A stretch of 29,326 bases of DNA, from contig CAJLCG010000022.1 of NCBI GenBank assembly GCA_905205085.1, forward strand, positions 1-29,326, read 5' to 3'. Positions 7,784 through 15,118 of the stretch are shown here, piece by piece; positions within the stretch are counted from its first letter, which is position 1; every line of letters begins with the position of its first letter. Both the position numbers and the translations under genes were made by a program. Under the pieces are notes generated by a model, which searched no databases, had not been told where the DNA came from, and saw only the letters and a list, made by a program, of their open reading frames with translations. Source of the DNA: an uncultured Oscillospiraceae bacterium. Its GTDB lineage: Bacteria > Bacillota > Clostridia > Oscillospirales > Oscillospiraceae.

Positions 7784-8218
7784 TCAGTTTTCCAGGGCTG
7801 GTCCACCCTGAATTGAAATGCGCCGCTGTTGGTCAGTGTCGCCCCGGCGGATATCCACCCGGATGGTGTCCTCCTCCAGAGCCTCGTCTACATTTTCGCT
7901 CCACTCCACGGCGCACACGCCGCCCCGGGCCAGGTAGTCCTCCCAACCGATATCAAAAAGCTCATCGGCACTGCCCAGGCGGTACATGTCAAAGTGAAAC
8001 AGGGGCAGCCGGCCTCCCTCATACTCATTGACAATGGTAAAGGTGGGGCTGGTCACCTGACCGGTCACCCCCAGTCCCCGGGCCAGTCCCCGGGTAAAGG
8101 CGGTCTTTCCCGCTCCCAGGTCGCCGGTATAGGCGATCACCGTTCCCGGCGCCACCCGCTCGCCCAGGCGTCGCCCCAATTCTTCCGTATCCCGCTCACT
8201 GTTTGAACAATATTCCAT
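7784..8218 (-). CDS. tsaE: tRNA t6A biosynthesis ATPase TsaE
   Basis: TsaE is the small P-loop ATPase that resets the TsaB-TsaD complex. The 144-aa protein has a Walker A loop GDLGAGKT at residues 32-39. It also has the family segment TSPTFTIVNEYEG and the FDMYRLGSADE and CAVEWSEN motifs. GGAGGA precedes the ATG at 8218. It is the first gene of the tsaE-tsaB-upp unit and lies behind an extended -10 promoter, divergent from rodA. Confidence 0.95.
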   Translation of the reverse strand: MEYCSNSERDTEELGRRLGERVAPGTVIAYTGDLGAGKTAFTRGLARGLGVTGQVTSPTFTIVNEYEGGRLPLFHFDMYRLGSADELFDIGWEDYLARGGVCAVEWSENVDEALEEDTIRVDIRRGDTDQQRRISIQGGPALEN

Positions 8219-8264
8219 TGGGTCCTCCCCCTGCGTTCACAGATTATTTTCGAAATCCGGAAAG

Positions 8265-8273
8265 ATTATAGCA
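8265..8273 (-). promoter_or_regulatory. Extended -10 promoter for tsaE-tsaB-upp
   Basis: The minus strand reads TGC-TATAAT, a perfect -10 box with the extended TGn. The -35 region is weak, as often occurs with extended -10 promoters. The site lies 47 bp upstream of tsaE and back-to-back with the rodA promoter. Confidence 0.7.
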
Positions 8274-8282
8274 CAGATATGG

Positions 8283-8311
8283 TTTACCTTTCCACTAAAA
8301 AGTGATAAAAT
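8283..8311 (+). promoter_or_regulatory. rodA promoter
   Basis: TTTACC (8283-8288) and TAAAAT (8306-8311) are separated by 17 nt. The predicted leader is about 28 nt. The -35 box is within 10 bp of the divergent tsaE -10 box, so the two promoters may compete for polymerase. Confidence 0.7.
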
Positions 8312-8345
8312 ATAGGGCCGTATCCTAGGAAAGCGAGGAGATGCT

Positions 8346-9530
8346 GTGAAGACCCTATTTTCTCCCCTCCAAGAATTTCTTAAAAAAGGGGATATCCTGC
8401 TGCTGTCCCTGTGCCTGTTGGCCAGCGGATTTGGCGTGGCCCTTATTTTTTCTGCCACCCGCTACAATGAAAATAACAAAGAAGTGGCGGTCCAGATTAT
8501 TGCCATCCTTCTGGGCGTGCTGGTCTATATTCTGTGCACCTACGTAGACTTTGAGCCCTTTGTGGAGCGCAACTGGAAGTGGCTGCTGGGGTTCAGCATC
8601 ATCTTCCTGCTGTTGCTGCTCACTCCCTTTGGCGTAACCCGAGGCGGCAACCGTAACTGGCTGCAGTTTCCCGGCTTTCCCATTCTGATCCAGCCCAACG
8701 AGATCGTCAAGATCCCCTTCATCCTGCTTTTAGCCATGCAGATCCGAAAAATTCAGGATCAGGGGCATGACATCGGCTCTGTCTTCTCGGTGGCGCAAAT
8801 CGGAGCACATACCATGTTCATGCTGGCTCTCATCGCCGGCATCTGCGGCGACATGGGCATGTGCGTGGTATATACGATCATCTTTGCGGTCATGGCCTGG
8901 AGCGCCGGAGTAAAGGTGCGTTGGTTCGTCCTGGTGGGCGGAGCCCTTGCCATCGCTTTTGTGGTACTGTGGTTCTTTGTGCTGCCTAAGACGGAGGCCT
9001 GGGATGATCTATATCTGATTAAGCGCTTCCGGGTTCTCTTTGACCACAGCTACGATCCCCAGGGGGTCGGCTTCCAGCAGACCCGCGCCCTGCTGGCCAT
9101 CGGTTCGGGACAGATTTTTGGTAAGGGGTACCTACAGGGTACCATGACCCAGTCCAGTTTTGCAAATACCCTTCCCGCCCGCGACACTGACTTTATCTTC
9201 GCCGTGTGCGGCGAGGAACTGGGCATGGTGGGCTGCCTGATTCTGTTGGCCCTGCTCACCTCCATTGTCCTGCGTTGCATCTGGGTTGCACGCCACTCTA
9301 GCTCTCCCTTCTATGCCTATGTATCCATGGGCATGGCAGGCATGCTGATCGTTCAGATCGCTGCCAATGTGGGTATGTGCCTGTTTGTCTTCCCTGTTAT
9401 GGGACTTACCCTTCCCTTTATCAGCTACGGCGGTTCCTCCATCATCACCCTCTATGCCGCCATGGGATTGGTGTCCAGTGCCAAGGCCAGAGCCCTGCCA
9501 AGCTGGCTGCGGGACCGCGGTACACTTTAA
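8346..9530 (+). CDS. rodA: SEDS-family peptidoglycan glycosyltransferase RodA
   Basis: SEDS proteins polymerise lipid II into glycan strands; RodA acts in cell elongation with a class B penicillin-binding protein. The 394-aa product is strongly hydrophobic, with about ten membrane segments. Family landmarks are NRNWLQFPGFPILIQPNE, the large extracellular loop with FDHSYDPQGVGFQQ and ARDTDFIFAVCGEELGMVG, and the C-terminal LPFISYGGSS. The start is GTG at 8346, with GAGGAG 6-7 nt upstream. The PQGVGFQQTRALLAIGSGQ loop favours RodA over FtsW or SpoVE, but no mreBCD or pbp2 lies nearby to confirm it. It is monocistronic, ending at a strong terminator. Confidence 0.9.
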   Translation: MKTLFSPLQEFLKKGDILLLSLCLLASGFGVALIFSATRYNENNKEVAVQIIAILLGVLVYILCTYVDFEPFVERNWKWLLGFSIIFLLLLLTPFGVTRGGNRNWLQFPGFPILIQPNEIVKIPFILLLAMQIRKIQDQGHDIGSVFSVAQIGAHTMFMLALIAGICGDMGMCVVYTIIFAVMAWSAGVKVRWFVLVGGALAIAFVVLWFFVLPKTEAWDDLYLIKRFRVLFDHSYDPQGVGFQQTRALLAIGSGQIFGKGYLQGTMTQSSFANTLPARDTDFIFAVCGEELGMVGCLILLALLTSIVLRCIWVARHSSSPFYAYVSMGMAGMLIVQIAANVGMCLFVFPVMGLTLPFISYGGSSIITLYAAMGLVSSAKARALPSWLRDRGTL

Positions 9531-9542
9531 CTCTTCTATCTT

Positions 9543-9587
9543 GGGGCGTCCGTTCCAGTCTTTGCCTGGTGCGGACGCTCCTTTTTT
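9543..9587 (+). terminator. Intrinsic terminator after rodA
   Basis: GGGGCGTCCG pairs with CGGACGCTCC (10 bp with one G-T pair), with a further CCAG / CTGG inner stem, followed by TTTTTT. It starts 12 nt past the rodA stop. Confidence 0.9.
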
Positions 9588-9651
9588 ACGCATAGTTTCC
9601 TTCCAGCCGCAGAGACTAGGGATAACCTGAACCAAAAAGGAGGTTTTCCCG

Positions 9652-10977
9652 TTGAAACGTCTCTGGCTTCTGCGCCGAAGCGGCGCACTGCTTCTCTCCC
9701 TTGCCCTGCTGGGCACCCTCTCCCTCCCCGTCTCCGCCTTCTTCTGGAACAAGAAGGCCTCCTCCCCCACCATCCCCGATTTCTCCAAAAATGCTCTGGT
9801 GGGGGACACGGTCACCTTCTCAGACCAGGACTTCTCTGTTCAGAACGGGGACGGCGTCAAGCTGAACTCGATCACCCTCACCGCCCTGCCCGATGCAGGA
9901 GCGGGAACCCTGACCCTGGGCGGCCAGCCTGTGGCTGTGGACACCGTGGTGGAGGCCAGCGCTCTGGCGGGGCTGCGTTTCCAGTCCCTGTCCCAGCCCA
10001 CCGTTACCACCACAACGATCTCCTTCCTGCCCACCTTTGACGATGGCACCCAGGCTCAGCAGCCTACCACCATCACCCTTTATCTCCTCACCGCCGCCAA
10101 TGAGCCTCCCATCGCCCGGAATATGGACCTGTCCACCTATAAAAACGTGGCCATTACCGGCTACTTTGACGCGGTGGACAGCGAAGGGGATACTCTAACC
10201 TTCCAGCTCATGGACACCCCTGCCCGAGGCGCGGTGACCCTGGCGGAGGACGGCTCGGCCAAATTTGTCTACACCCCCTATGAAAACAAAACCGGCAAGG
10301 ACTCCTTCACCTACGTGGCCATTGACTCGGCAGGCAACACCTCTTCCCAGGCCAAAGTGACCATCCAGATCAACAAGCCGGACACCAAGGTCACCTACGC
10401 CGATATGGAGGGCGATCCCGCCCACAAGGCCTCCATCCGCCTGGCTGAGGAGGGCATCTTTGTGGGTTCCTACTTGGACGGCGAGTATTTCTTTGACCCG
10501 GACCGTCCGGTCACCCGGGCAGAATTTCTCACCATGGCCATGGCCACCGTGGGCATGGCTCCTCTGGAAGATGTGACCACCACTGGCTTCACTGATGACG
10601 CGGCCATCCCCACCTGGGCCAAGGGCGCGGTATCCGCCGCTGTGATGGCGGGCGTGATCCAGGGCTCCCGGGACGACGCGGGTGCACCGGTGTTTGAGGC
10701 GTCTGAGAACATCACCCAGGGCGAGGCCACAGTAATGCTGGATCAGCTGCTGAACCTGAGCGATGTGCCCATGGAGGTGTTCTCCTCCCAGGGTTCGGAC
10801 ACCCACTGGGCGGGACAGGCCGCCGCCAACCTGGCCGCCTCCGGCGTCATCCGGGTGGAGGAGACCAATTCCGCTGCCCTGTCCACCGGACTGGATCGGG
10901 CACAGGCTGCCATGCTGCTGGATGGGGCTCTGGACGTGCTCAGCCAGCGCGAGGAAGACGGCTGGCTGCCCTGGTAA
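9652..10977 (+). CDS. Secreted SLH-domain protein with a cadherin/Ig-like domain
   Basis: This 441-aa protein is predicted to be exported and held on the cell wall. It starts with TTG at 9652, with AAGGAGG 8 nt upstream. It has a classical signal peptide: basic start KRLWLLRRSG, a hydrophobic core, and likely cleavage after VSA near residue 30. Residues ~160-245 resemble bacterial cadherin-like/Ig repeats (AVDSEGDTLTFQL, then FVYTPYENKTGKDSFTY). Residues ~250-430 hold three SLH-type repeats: YADMEGDPAHKAS...PVTRAEF, TGFTDDAAIPTWAKGAV...ITQGEA, and DTHWAGQAAANLAASGV...DRAQAA. SLH domains bind pyruvylated wall polymers in many Firmicutes. It lies alone between rodA and the convergent recN. Its partner or ligand is unknown. 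Confidence 0.85.
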   Translation: MKRLWLLRRSGALLLSLALLGTLSLPVSAFFWNKKASSPTIPDFSKNALVGDTVTFSDQDFSVQNGDGVKLNSITLTALPDAGAGTLTLGGQPVAVDTVVEASALAGLRFQSLSQPTVTTTTISFLPTFDDGTQAQQPTTITLYLLTAANEPPIARNMDLSTYKNVAITGYFDAVDSEGDTLTFQLMDTPARGAVTLAEDGSAKFVYTPYENKTGKDSFTYVAIDSAGNTSSQAKVTIQINKPDTKVTYADMEGDPAHKASIRLAEEGIFVGSYLDGEYFFDPDRPVTRAEFLTMAMATVGMAPLEDVTTTGFTDDAAIPTWAKGAVSAAVMAGVIQGSRDDAGAPVFEASENITQGEATVMLDQLLNLSDVPMEVFSSQGSDTHWAGQAAANLAASGVIRVEETNSAALSTGLDRAQAAMLLDGALDVLSQREEDGWLPW

Positions 10978-10983
10978 AAACAC

Positions 10984-11212
10984 TCTCGCAAAGTAGCAAA
11001 GCCACTTTGCGAGAAAGGCTGCACGCAAGATGGCCCTCGATTCCTGCCGGAAAAGTCGGCCCATCTTGCGTGAGAAGTGTCATTTCCGACGCGCATGTCG
11101 CCTGAAATGACGAGATTTCATTTTATTCCGGCGCCATCTCCGCGCTAAGAGCCGCCGCTTTGCGGCGGTTGCGCTCCGAAACGCGCCTGCGGGCGCAGTA
11201 CAGGCGCCGGAA
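10984..11212. repeat. Array of four inverted repeats in the gap before recN
   Basis: The 297-bp gap between the SLH gene and recN has no credible ORF but is almost wholly made of inverted repeats. They are: (1) an 11-bp perfect stem, 10984-10994 / 11004-11014; (2) a 12-bp perfect stem, 11022-11033 / 11061-11072, with an inner GCCG/CGGC; (3) an 8-bp stem, 11079-11086 / 11104-11111, capped by CGAC/GTCG; and (4) a 10-bp perfect stem, 11126-11135 / 11203-11212, enclosing CCGCCGC/GCGGCGG (11152-11168) and GCGCC/GGCGC (11183-11196). Stem 4 is flanked by ATTTTAT and, 22 bp beyond, ATAAAAT. None is followed by a T-tract. It could be a MITE-like or REP-like element, or a structured RNA. I cannot test copy number from one window. 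Confidence 0.7.
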
Positions 11213-11237
11213 CTCCTTGCAGGAGGGCTTTCGATAA

Positions 11238-11273
11238 AATATGGTCCCCACGAAAAACCGTGGGGACCATATT
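11238..11273. terminator. Bidirectional terminator between the SLH gene and recN
   Basis: There is a perfect 15-bp stem (11238-11252 / 11259-11273) with a 6-nt loop AAAAAC. The A-T pairs at its base give U-runs in both directions. It lies 1 bp beyond the recN stop and is placed to stop transcription of both convergent genes. Confidence 0.88.
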
Positions 11274-11274
11274 T

Positions 11275-12966
11275 TCATTTCTGTTTTTCCCGCCAGGCGT
11301 CTGCTTGAGCGAGCAGTTCCTCCGCGCTCTCCAGCAGAGCCGGGGTAACGGCCGCGCCGCCGATAAGCCGGGCCAGCTCCTCCCGGCGCTGCTTTCGGTC
11401 CAGCCGCTCCAGATTAGTATAGGTGCGGCCCTCCCGCTCCCCCTTGCTCACCGAGAAGTGGGTGTCCGCCATAGCGGCCAACTGGGGCAAATGGGTGACG
11501 CACAGCACTTGCTTGTGCCGGGCCACCTGGGCCATCTTTTCCGCCACCTTCTGGGCCGCCCGGCCGGACACGCCGGTGTCCACCTCGTCAAAGACCAGGG
11601 TGCCGATCTCATCATCCTGGGCAAGTACATTTTTCAAGGCCAGCATGATGCGGGCCAGCTCACCGCCGGAGGCCACCTTCTGAATGGGCTTCAATGCCTC
11701 ACCCACGTTGGCCGACATCAAAAACTGCACCTGATCCATGCCTGTCTCATCCAGCCCCCACTGGTTGTCGATGGGGGCAAACTCCACCTGGAAGCGTACC
11801 TTTGGCATGTCCAGCTGCCGCAGTTCCTCCTGGACCCGCTTCTCCAGCTTTTCCGCCGCCTTGCGGCGCTGCTGGGACAGGGCTTGGGCGGCCCGGTCCG
11901 CCTCCTTACGGGCTTTGTCCAGCTCCTTGGTGAGCCGGGCAATGGTATCGTCGGCGTACTGGATCTCGTCCAACTCCCGGCGGCAGCGGTCCAGATACTG
12001 GAGCATCTCCTCCACGGTAGTGCCATACTTCTTTTTCAGGCGGTAGAGCACATCCAGGCGGCTCTCCACTTCGTCCAGCTCTCCGGGAGAAAATTCCATC
12101 TCTCTCGTTAAGTCCCGCAGGGTGTCAGCCGCGTCGTCGGCGGCGCTGCGCAGCTCACTCACCTGCCGGGCGAGCTCCTCCAGCGGGGTACTGAACTGGG
12201 ACACACTGTCCAGTTCCCCCTCTGCGTCGGCCAACAGGGAGCAGACTCCCCCGCCCTCGTCATCGCCGCACAGGGCATACTCCGCCGCCTGCAGAGCGTC
12301 CATCAGCTTGCCCGCACTGCGCAGCAGCGTCCGGCGCTGGTCCAATTCCTCATCCTCTCCGGCACGCAGTTGAGCCCGTTCCAGCTCCCGGATCTGGAAG
12401 TTCAACGTATCCACCCGGCGGCTGCGCTCTGCCTCGTCCATCTCCAGGGCGGCGATCTGCTTGCGCAGGCTGTTCCAGGCCTGGTATGCGGTGCGGTAGT
12501 GTTCCAAAAGCTCCGTGTGTCCGCCGCAGCGGTCCAGATACCCCAGATGGCTGGCCGGGTCCAGCAGCTGCTGTCCATCGTGCTGACCGTGGATATCCAG
12601 CAGCTGACGGCCCAGCTCCCGCAGCTGGGCCACCGTCACCAGCCGCCCGTCTACCCGGCACACGTTGCGTCCATCCCCCTGGATCTCCCGCTGGAGCAGC
12701 ACCTCTCCATCATGAAGGGCAATGCCGTTCTCCTCCAGCCAAGGGAGGGGCGGCACCTGGGTAAACACCGCCGTCACCAGGGCCGACTTTGCCCCGGTGC
12801 GAATCAGCTCCCGGCTGGTGCGCTCCCCCAGTACGGCACCGATGGAGTCAATGACAATGGATTTGCCCGCGCCGGTCTCACCGGTGAGGACGTTGTAGCC
12901 CGGTTCAAAGCGGATGTCCGCTGACTGGATCAGGGCGATATTTTCGATATGAAGCAGGGAAAGCAA
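11275..12966 (-). CDS. recN: DNA repair protein RecN
   Basis: RecN is an SMC-like ATPase that acts early at double-strand breaks. The 563-aa product has an N-terminal Walker A loop GETGAGKS (29-36) after LLHIENIALIQ. A long coiled-coil-rich middle (about 150-350) follows, then the ABC signature VASGGELARIMLALK and Walker B TLVFDEVDTGVSG. The only start that keeps the conserved N-terminus is TTG at 12966, with a weak GGGGTGA upstream. It is the last gene of the nusB operon, 24 bp after argR. In Bacillus and many Clostridia, spoIVB and spo0A follow recN; here a terminator and a convergent gene follow. Confidence 0.96.
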   Translation of the reverse strand: MLSLLHIENIALIQSADIRFEPGYNVLTGETGAGKSIVIDSIGAVLGERTSRELIRTGAKSALVTAVFTQVPPLPWLEENGIALHDGEVLLQREIQGDGRNVCRVDGRLVTVAQLRELGRQLLDIHGQHDGQQLLDPASHLGYLDRCGGHTELLEHYRTAYQAWNSLRKQIAALEMDEAERSRRVDTLNFQIRELERAQLRAGEDEELDQRRTLLRSAGKLMDALQAAEYALCGDDEGGGVCSLLADAEGELDSVSQFSTPLEELARQVSELRSAADDAADTLRDLTREMEFSPGELDEVESRLDVLYRLKKKYGTTVEEMLQYLDRCRRELDEIQYADDTIARLTKELDKARKEADRAAQALSQQRRKAAEKLEKRVQEELRQLDMPKVRFQVEFAPIDNQWGLDETGMDQVQFLMSANVGEALKPIQKVASGGELARIMLALKNVLAQDDEIGTLVFDEVDTGVSGRAAQKVAEKMAQVARHKQVLCVTHLPQLAAMADTHFSVSKGEREGRTYTNLERLDRKQRREELARLIGGAAVTPALLESAEELLAQADAWREKQK

Positions 12967-12990
12967 ACAATCACCCCATCTCTTCCGCGC

Positions 12991-13440
12991 TTACTTCAGC
13001 AGTTTATGGACCTCCCGGTTAAACTGCTCGGCGGAGGCGTTGTCCCGCATAATGAGAATGCCGGTATCATCGCCCGCCAGACTGCCTACCATTCCCGGAA
13101 TATCCATGCTGTCCAGGGCGGAACAGGCCGCCGAGGCCAGACCGGGCATGGTGCGCACCACTACGATATTCTGTGCCAAATCCACCGACACGACACCCTC
13201 TTTGAAGATATTGCGCAGGCGCACGTCGGAATCTACCATTCCTTTTCGCTCCGAGACCACGTACCGATAGCCGCCGCCCGACATCTCCTTGACCAGACGC
13301 AGCTCCTTGATGTCCCGGGAAATGGTGGCCTGGGTGGAGGCAAAGCCCCGGCTCTTCAGTTCGTCCAGCAGCTGCTCCTGGGTCTCCACGTCCACGGATT
13401 GGATGATCTTCAAAATCTCAGCCTGTCGCGCTCGCTTCAT
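12991..13440 (-). CDS. argR: Arginine repressor ArgR (AhrC)
   Basis: ArgR is a hexameric, arginine-responsive regulator of arginine synthesis and breakdown genes. The 149-aa product has the N-terminal winged helix (residues 1-70, with STQATISRDIKELRLVK as the recognition region). It also has the C-terminal arginine-binding and oligomerisation domain (residues ~80-149, with VGSLAGDDTGILIM). AGGAGG is 9 nt before the ATG at 13440, which overlaps the nadK stop by 4 bp (ATGA). Its place before recN is the classic Firmicutes position. No arg biosynthesis gene is in the window. Confidence 0.96.
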   Translation of the reverse strand: MKRARQAEILKIIQSVDVETQEQLLDELKSRGFASTQATISRDIKELRLVKEMSGGGYRYVVSERKGMVDSDVRLRNIFKEGVVSVDLAQNIVVVRTMPGLASAACSALDSMDIPGMVGSLAGDDTGILIMRDNASAEQFNREVHKLLK

Positions 13441-14309
13441 GGCACGTAACCTCCTAATTTTTGATTGACCACTTGATAAAAGCTCCGTCCCACCAGCCGC
13501 ACCAGGCGGATGGTGTGCTGAGAGCGGCTGATCTCAACGCGTTCATTTCCTGTAAGGCGCATCGCCTTGCCACCATCTACCGACAGATAGATGCTCTTCC
13601 GGTTGCCTTTGGGCAGCTGCACGGTCACGGTACGCTCCGCCCCCAGCACCATAGCCCGCACCGCCAGCTGGTGGGCGCATACGGGAGTAACGATCATGCA
13701 GTGGGACGTAGGCTCCACAATGGGCCCTCCGGCGGACATGGAGTAAGCGGTCGAGCCGGTGGGGGTTGCTACGATAACGCCGTCCCCCATCAGCTGCCGG
13801 ATCAGCACCTGGTCCGCCAGCACCTCAATATCTGCCACTCGGGCAATGGAGCCCTTGGAGAACACCGCGTCGTTGAGGGCCAGATCCTCACTGAGCAGCT
13901 TCTCTCCCCGGTAGACCCGCACGTCCAGCATCATCCGCTCCTCGGTGGTGTAATCCCCCTTGGCCAGCTGGGCCAGACGATTGAGCTCCGAGCGCTCCAG
14001 CTCGGCCATAAAGCCTACGCTGCCCATATTGACCCCCAAAATGGGGAGGTCGTGAAGCGTGGCATCCCGGGCCGCGTGGAGGATGGTTCCGTCTCCACCA
14101 AAGCAGATAAGCAGGTCGGCCCGGGGCAGTTCCTCTTCCATATTTTTCAGCTGGGCATGACGGGGCAGCTCCAGCCGGTCCCCCTTTTTTGGCACAAAGG
14201 GGAGGCACAGGGCGGCCTCCACCCCGGCGCGCTCCAAGATCTTCTTGGCCTCCAGGGCGGCCCGCAGGCCCCGGTCTCGGTAGGGGTTGGAGCTGAGGAG
14301 AACTCTCAT
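13437..14309 (-). CDS. nadK: NAD kinase
   Basis: NAD kinase phosphorylates NAD+ to NADP+. The 290-aa product has the family GGDGT motif at 71-75 (ICFGGDGTILHAARD). The NMGSVGFMAEL motif and the conserved ATPTGSTAYSMSAGGPI segment are also present. Its ATG at 14309 overlaps the tlyA stop by 4 bp and its stop overlaps the argR start by 4 bp, so tlyA-nadK-argR are tightly coupled. nadK between tlyA and argR is common in Clostridia, though absent from that position in B. subtilis. Confidence 0.96.
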   Translation of the reverse strand: MRVLLSSNPYRDRGLRAALEAKKILERAGVEAALCLPFVPKKGDRLELPRHAQLKNMEEELPRADLLICFGGDGTILHAARDATLHDLPILGVNMGSVGFMAELERSELNRLAQLAKGDYTTEERMMLDVRVYRGEKLLSEDLALNDAVFSKGSIARVADIEVLADQVLIRQLMGDGVIVATPTGSTAYSMSAGGPIVEPTSHCMIVTPVCAHQLAVRAMVLGAERTVTVQLPKGNRKSIYLSVDGGKAMRLTGNERVEISRSQHTIRLVRLVGRSFYQVVNQKLGGYVP

Positions 14310-15118
14310 TCCTCTCCCCCCTTCAGCTGCTGGTGAGAGGCATCCACCAGGGCCTTCAGATCCACCTCGCAGGCAGGGCCTTCTCCGGCGTAGAGATAAC
14401 CCAGATATTCAATGTTTCCTTCCGGTCCCCGAATAGGGGAAAAGGTAATATCCTTTACAGCAAATCCCGCGTTTGCGGCATGCTCCAGGAAGTGCTCCAG
14501 TACCTCCAGATGGACGGCGGGGTCCCGAACTACGCCCTTCTTGCCCACCTTTTCCTTGCCCGCCTCAAACTGGGGCTTGACCAGACACACCGCCTGGCCT
14601 CCCTCCTTCATGAGGGGGCGCAGGGCGGGCAAGATCAGATTGAGGGAGATAAAAGACACATCCACGGAGAAGAAATCCAGGGGCTCCGGGATCTGCTCCT
14701 TGGTGAGGTAGCGGGCGTTGGTGCGCTCCATACATACCACCTGGGGATGGGTACGCAGGCGGTAGTCCAGCTGATTGTAGCCCACATCCACGGCGTACAC
14801 CTTACTGGCCCCATTCTGGAGCATGCAGTCGGTAAAACCTCCGGTGGAAGCGCCAATGTCGGCACACACTGCCCCCTCTAAGGTAATCGGCCAGCAGGCC
14901 ATCGCCTTCTCCAGCTTCAGGCCGCCCCGGCTCACGTAGCGCAAGGTCTTACCCCGCACCTGGATCACCTGCTCCTCTTTTACAGGAGCTCCGGCCTTAT
15001 CTACCTTTTGGTCATCCACATAAACCTGTCCGGCCATAATGATGGCCTGGGCCTTCTGGCGGCTCTCTGCCAGCCCCCGCTCTACCATCGCTATATCCAG
15101 CCGCTTTTTATTGGTCAC
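14306..15118 (-). CDS. tlyA: TlyA family rRNA 2'-O-ribose methyltransferase
   Basis: TlyA enzymes methylate ribose 2'-OH groups of rRNA and, in mycobacteria, set capreomycin sensitivity; some homologues were also described as hemolysins. The 270-aa product has an N-terminal S4 RNA-binding domain (residues 1-65, RLDIAMVERGLAESRQKA). A FtsJ-like methyltransferase domain follows, with the SAM motif ADIGASTGGFTDCML. The VKPQFEAGKEKVGKKGVVRD segment supplies the catalytic Lys. The start is GTG at 15118, with GGAGG upstream, overlapping the end of dxs by 11 bp. Family call is firm; the exact rRNA target is not visible. Confidence 0.93.
   Translation of the reverse strand: MTNKKRLDIAMVERGLAESRQKAQAIIMAGQVYVDDQKVDKAGAPVKEEQVIQVRGKTLRYVSRGGLKLEKAMACWPITLEGAVCADIGASTGGFTDCMLQNGASKVYAVDVGYNQLDYRLRTHPQVVCMERTNARYLTKEQIPEPLDFFSVDVSFISLNLILPALRPLMKEGGQAVCLVKPQFEAGKEKVGKKGVVRDPAVHLEVLEHFLEHAANAGFAVKDITFSPIRGPEGNIEYLGYLYAGEGPACEVDLKALVDASHQQLKGGEE

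Noticed and set aside
7764..7806. Longer tsaB start
   Set aside because: Adds residues unrelated to the family and overlaps tsaE; the conserved KILALESS start is at 7764.
10984..11212. CRISPR array
   Set aside because: The units are different inverted repeats, not equal direct repeats with spacers, and no cas genes are present.
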